Positions 13,064 to 15,441 of a stretch of DNA of 15,441 nt are shown here, one piece after another (position 1 is the first letter of the stretch; each line of letters opens with the position of its first letter). The notes beneath the pieces were generated by a model. That model saw only the letters and a program-made list of their open reading frames with translations, was not told the DNA's origin and searched no databases. The DNA is taken from NCBI GenBank assembly GCA_002440235.1, contig DJRZ01000018.1, positions 7,039 through 22,479 on the forward strand, read 5' to 3'. The DNA comes from Alphaproteobacteria bacterium UBA6347 (GTDB taxonomy: Bacteria; Pseudomonadota; Alphaproteobacteria; CAAGCB01; CAG-977). The position numbers and the translations under genes were made by a program.

Positions 13064-14155
13064 TTATTTTCCCCGATCGGCTCTTTTTTGCAACAGCGCG
13101 TTAAGGGGGATTTTCGTCTTGTTTTCCGCGGTTTTTTCCTGCTTGGCGGCGGCGATTTTTTCAGCCGCCAGCGCCTGACGGTTTTCAACCGTCGGAATCG
13201 GCAGCGGTTCGGTTTTCGGCGGGCGCGGCATATAATTGGAATGCGGACGCACCGTCAACCCCAGCTTGTTTTTCATTTCGTTTTCCATGTCGCTGTATTT
13301 CAGATCGAATTTCTGATAGCAGTTGGCATAGATGTTGTTGAACCGTTCGAACGACACCGTGCTTGCGTCGGGGGTCGAGAAAAACTCTTCGGTTTCCTTG
13401 CGGCTCATGTACGGCTTGCCGTTGCAGGTGCAGACTTTTTCAACGACGTCGGTGACGGGGACGACGCGTTCGAATTTTTTGTCTTCTTCCTCGCGCGTGC
13501 AGTTGGAACGACGCTGACGCGCCATTTTGATGTACAAAATATCATAGCTGTCGCGGGTCATATAATCGGTGAACCAGCCTTTGAACGCCGCCTGATAAGC
13601 CGATCCGTCGACCAGCCCGCCTTTGACGGCGGCGTTTTGGAACGGATTGACGAAATGCGGGTCTTTCTGGCGCAGGGCTTCCAGCGGTTTGTCGTTGCCC
13701 TGCAAAGCCAGTTCGTAGCAGACGGCGCAGGACGTGGCGGACGCGTCGGCTTCGATCGCCGCCTGATTCTGGATATAGGTTTTCGGCGTGTCCAGATAGG
13801 CGTCCAGCAAGATGCCTTTCTGGAACTGCTGGGCGTGGCGCAACTCGTGCGCCAAAGTGCCGACCATGCGGTTTTCGTCGTTGTTGGCGTTCAGTTTCAG
13901 ATTGTTGGTGACTTCGTCGTACGAACCGTAGGCGCGCATCGCCCGATCCAGACGAATCGGCGTTTTGTGTTCGGTGGCGTCGTCGATCAGCTTCGCGCCC
14001 GTTTTTGTTTTGCGCAATTCGGTCAAAGCGGCTTCCAGCCTGTCCAAATCTTCCTGACTTTCGTAGACCAGATAGGGATAGGACGGTTCGGCGCCCTGTT
14101 TGACGGGCGTGGCGGACTGCTGATTTTCAAAAGCGGTGCTGATGACTTCGGACAT
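13064..14155 (-). CDS. Putative HExxH metallopeptidase (DUF6782-like)
   Basis: This 363-residue protein has a zinc-peptidase motif in TLAHELRHAQQ (H103, E104, H107) and a likely third ligand E135 in AAIEADASA, spacing typical of gluzincins. I associate this arrangement with the DUF6782 putative metallopeptidase family, from memory. A cysteine pair C144/C147 follows, and VCTCNGKPY lies near the middle-to-C-terminal part. The C-terminal 60 residues are proline-rich, then charged. No signal peptide is visible, so it acts in the cytoplasm or is delivered by another route. ATG 14155 is chosen because GGGAG stands about six bases upstream and a TGGACA/TAAAGT promoter precedes it; codons further upstream overlap tgt. 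It lies in the same direction as the phage operon, right before its control region, where terminase genes might be expected. Whether it belongs to phage or host is open. Confidence 0.72.
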   Translation of the reverse strand: MSEVISTAFENQQSATPVKQGAEPSYPYLVYESQEDLDRLEAALTELRKTKTGAKLIDDATEHKTPIRLDRAMRAYGSYDEVTNNLKLNANNDENRMVGTLAHELRHAQQFQKGILLDAYLDTPKTYIQNQAAIEADASATSCAVCYELALQGNDKPLEALRQKDPHFVNPFQNAAVKGGLVDGSAYQAAFKGWFTDYMTRDSYDILYIKMARQRRSNCTREEEDKKFERVVPVTDVVEKVCTCNGKPYMSRKETEEFFSTPDASTVSFERFNNIYANCYQKFDLKYSDMENEMKNKLGLTVRPHSNYMPRPPKTEPLPIPTVENRQALAAEKIAAAKQEKTAENKTKIPLNALLQKRADRGK

Positions 14156-14187
14156 GGCGAACTCCCAAAAATACTCTGTTGAAAACG

Positions 14188-14216
14188 ACTTTACCGTTTT
14201 TTGTCTGTTTTGTCCA
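14188..14216 (-). promoter_or_regulatory. Candidate promoter of the metallopeptidase gene
   Basis: Minus-strand TGGACA (14216-14211) and TAAAGT (14193-14188) are separated by 17 bases, matching consensus at five and four of six positions. The start would fall near 14181, about 26 bases before the ATG. Confidence 0.5.
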
Positions 14217-14249
14217 TAATTTTTATCAAAAACTTTTCGGGCAAAAAGC

Positions 14250-15441
<1,192 letters not shown>

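Noticed and set aside
13019..14182. Long open frame antisense to the metallopeptidase (387 codons)
   Set aside because: The minus-strand frame carries the HELRH motif and a proper ribosome site; the antisense frame has neither.

Overview
The window looks like a piece of an alphaproteobacterial chromosome, moderately GC-rich. The best taxonomic hint is the queuine tRNA-ribosyltransferase (tgt), whose active-site stretch ([10 protein letters not shown]) resembles alphaproteobacterial Tgt as I remember it. Several exported Sel1-repeat proteins and a DUF6782-like putative metallopeptidase would suit an uncultured, perhaps host-associated, alphaproteobacterium. That placement is inference from memory, not a search.

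Layout. (a) 1-5061, host accessory block: two tandem Sel1-repeat genes on + (the first cut by the window edge), a convergent DsbD/ScsB-type disulfide reductase on -, and a third exported Sel1-like gene on +. (b) 5096-12922, all on -: a compact podovirus (T7/BPP-1-like) module. In transcription order, right to left, it reads: small coiled-coil protein, portal, Bbp19-like protein, scaffold-like protein, major capsid protein, tail tubular protein A (gp11-like), tail tubular protein B (gp12-like), gp14-like ejection protein, a 54-aa holin candidate, GH24 endolysin, a second small membrane protein, and a nested inner/outer spanin pair. The last gene runs into a bidirectional terminator shared with the Sel1 gene. 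(c) 12923-13063, a control region: an extended -10 promoter with a perfect TTGACA box, two operator-like palindromes, then an intrinsic-terminator hairpin before the first phage gene. (d) 13064-14155 (-), a putative HExxH metallopeptidase. (e) 14310-15401 (+), tgt, with the first codons of a further gene overlapping its stop.

How it works together: the phage block encodes a head shell, portal, short tail tube, one ejection-type protein and a full lysis cassette. No terminase, tail fibre or other receptor-binding protein, large internal virion proteins, integrase, repressor or replication genes are visible, and housekeeping or host-like genes lie on both sides. Every recognised phage frame is intact, most junctions overlap or are short, and composition looks host-like by eye. 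This could be a remnant, a prophage whose other parts lie elsewhere, or a domesticated particle/gene-transfer-agent-like system. The promoter-to-terminator arrangement at its head resembles phage late control by antitermination (lambda pR'-tR'), and further hairpins bracket the capsid gene. I consider this module and its control region the most interesting part of the window.
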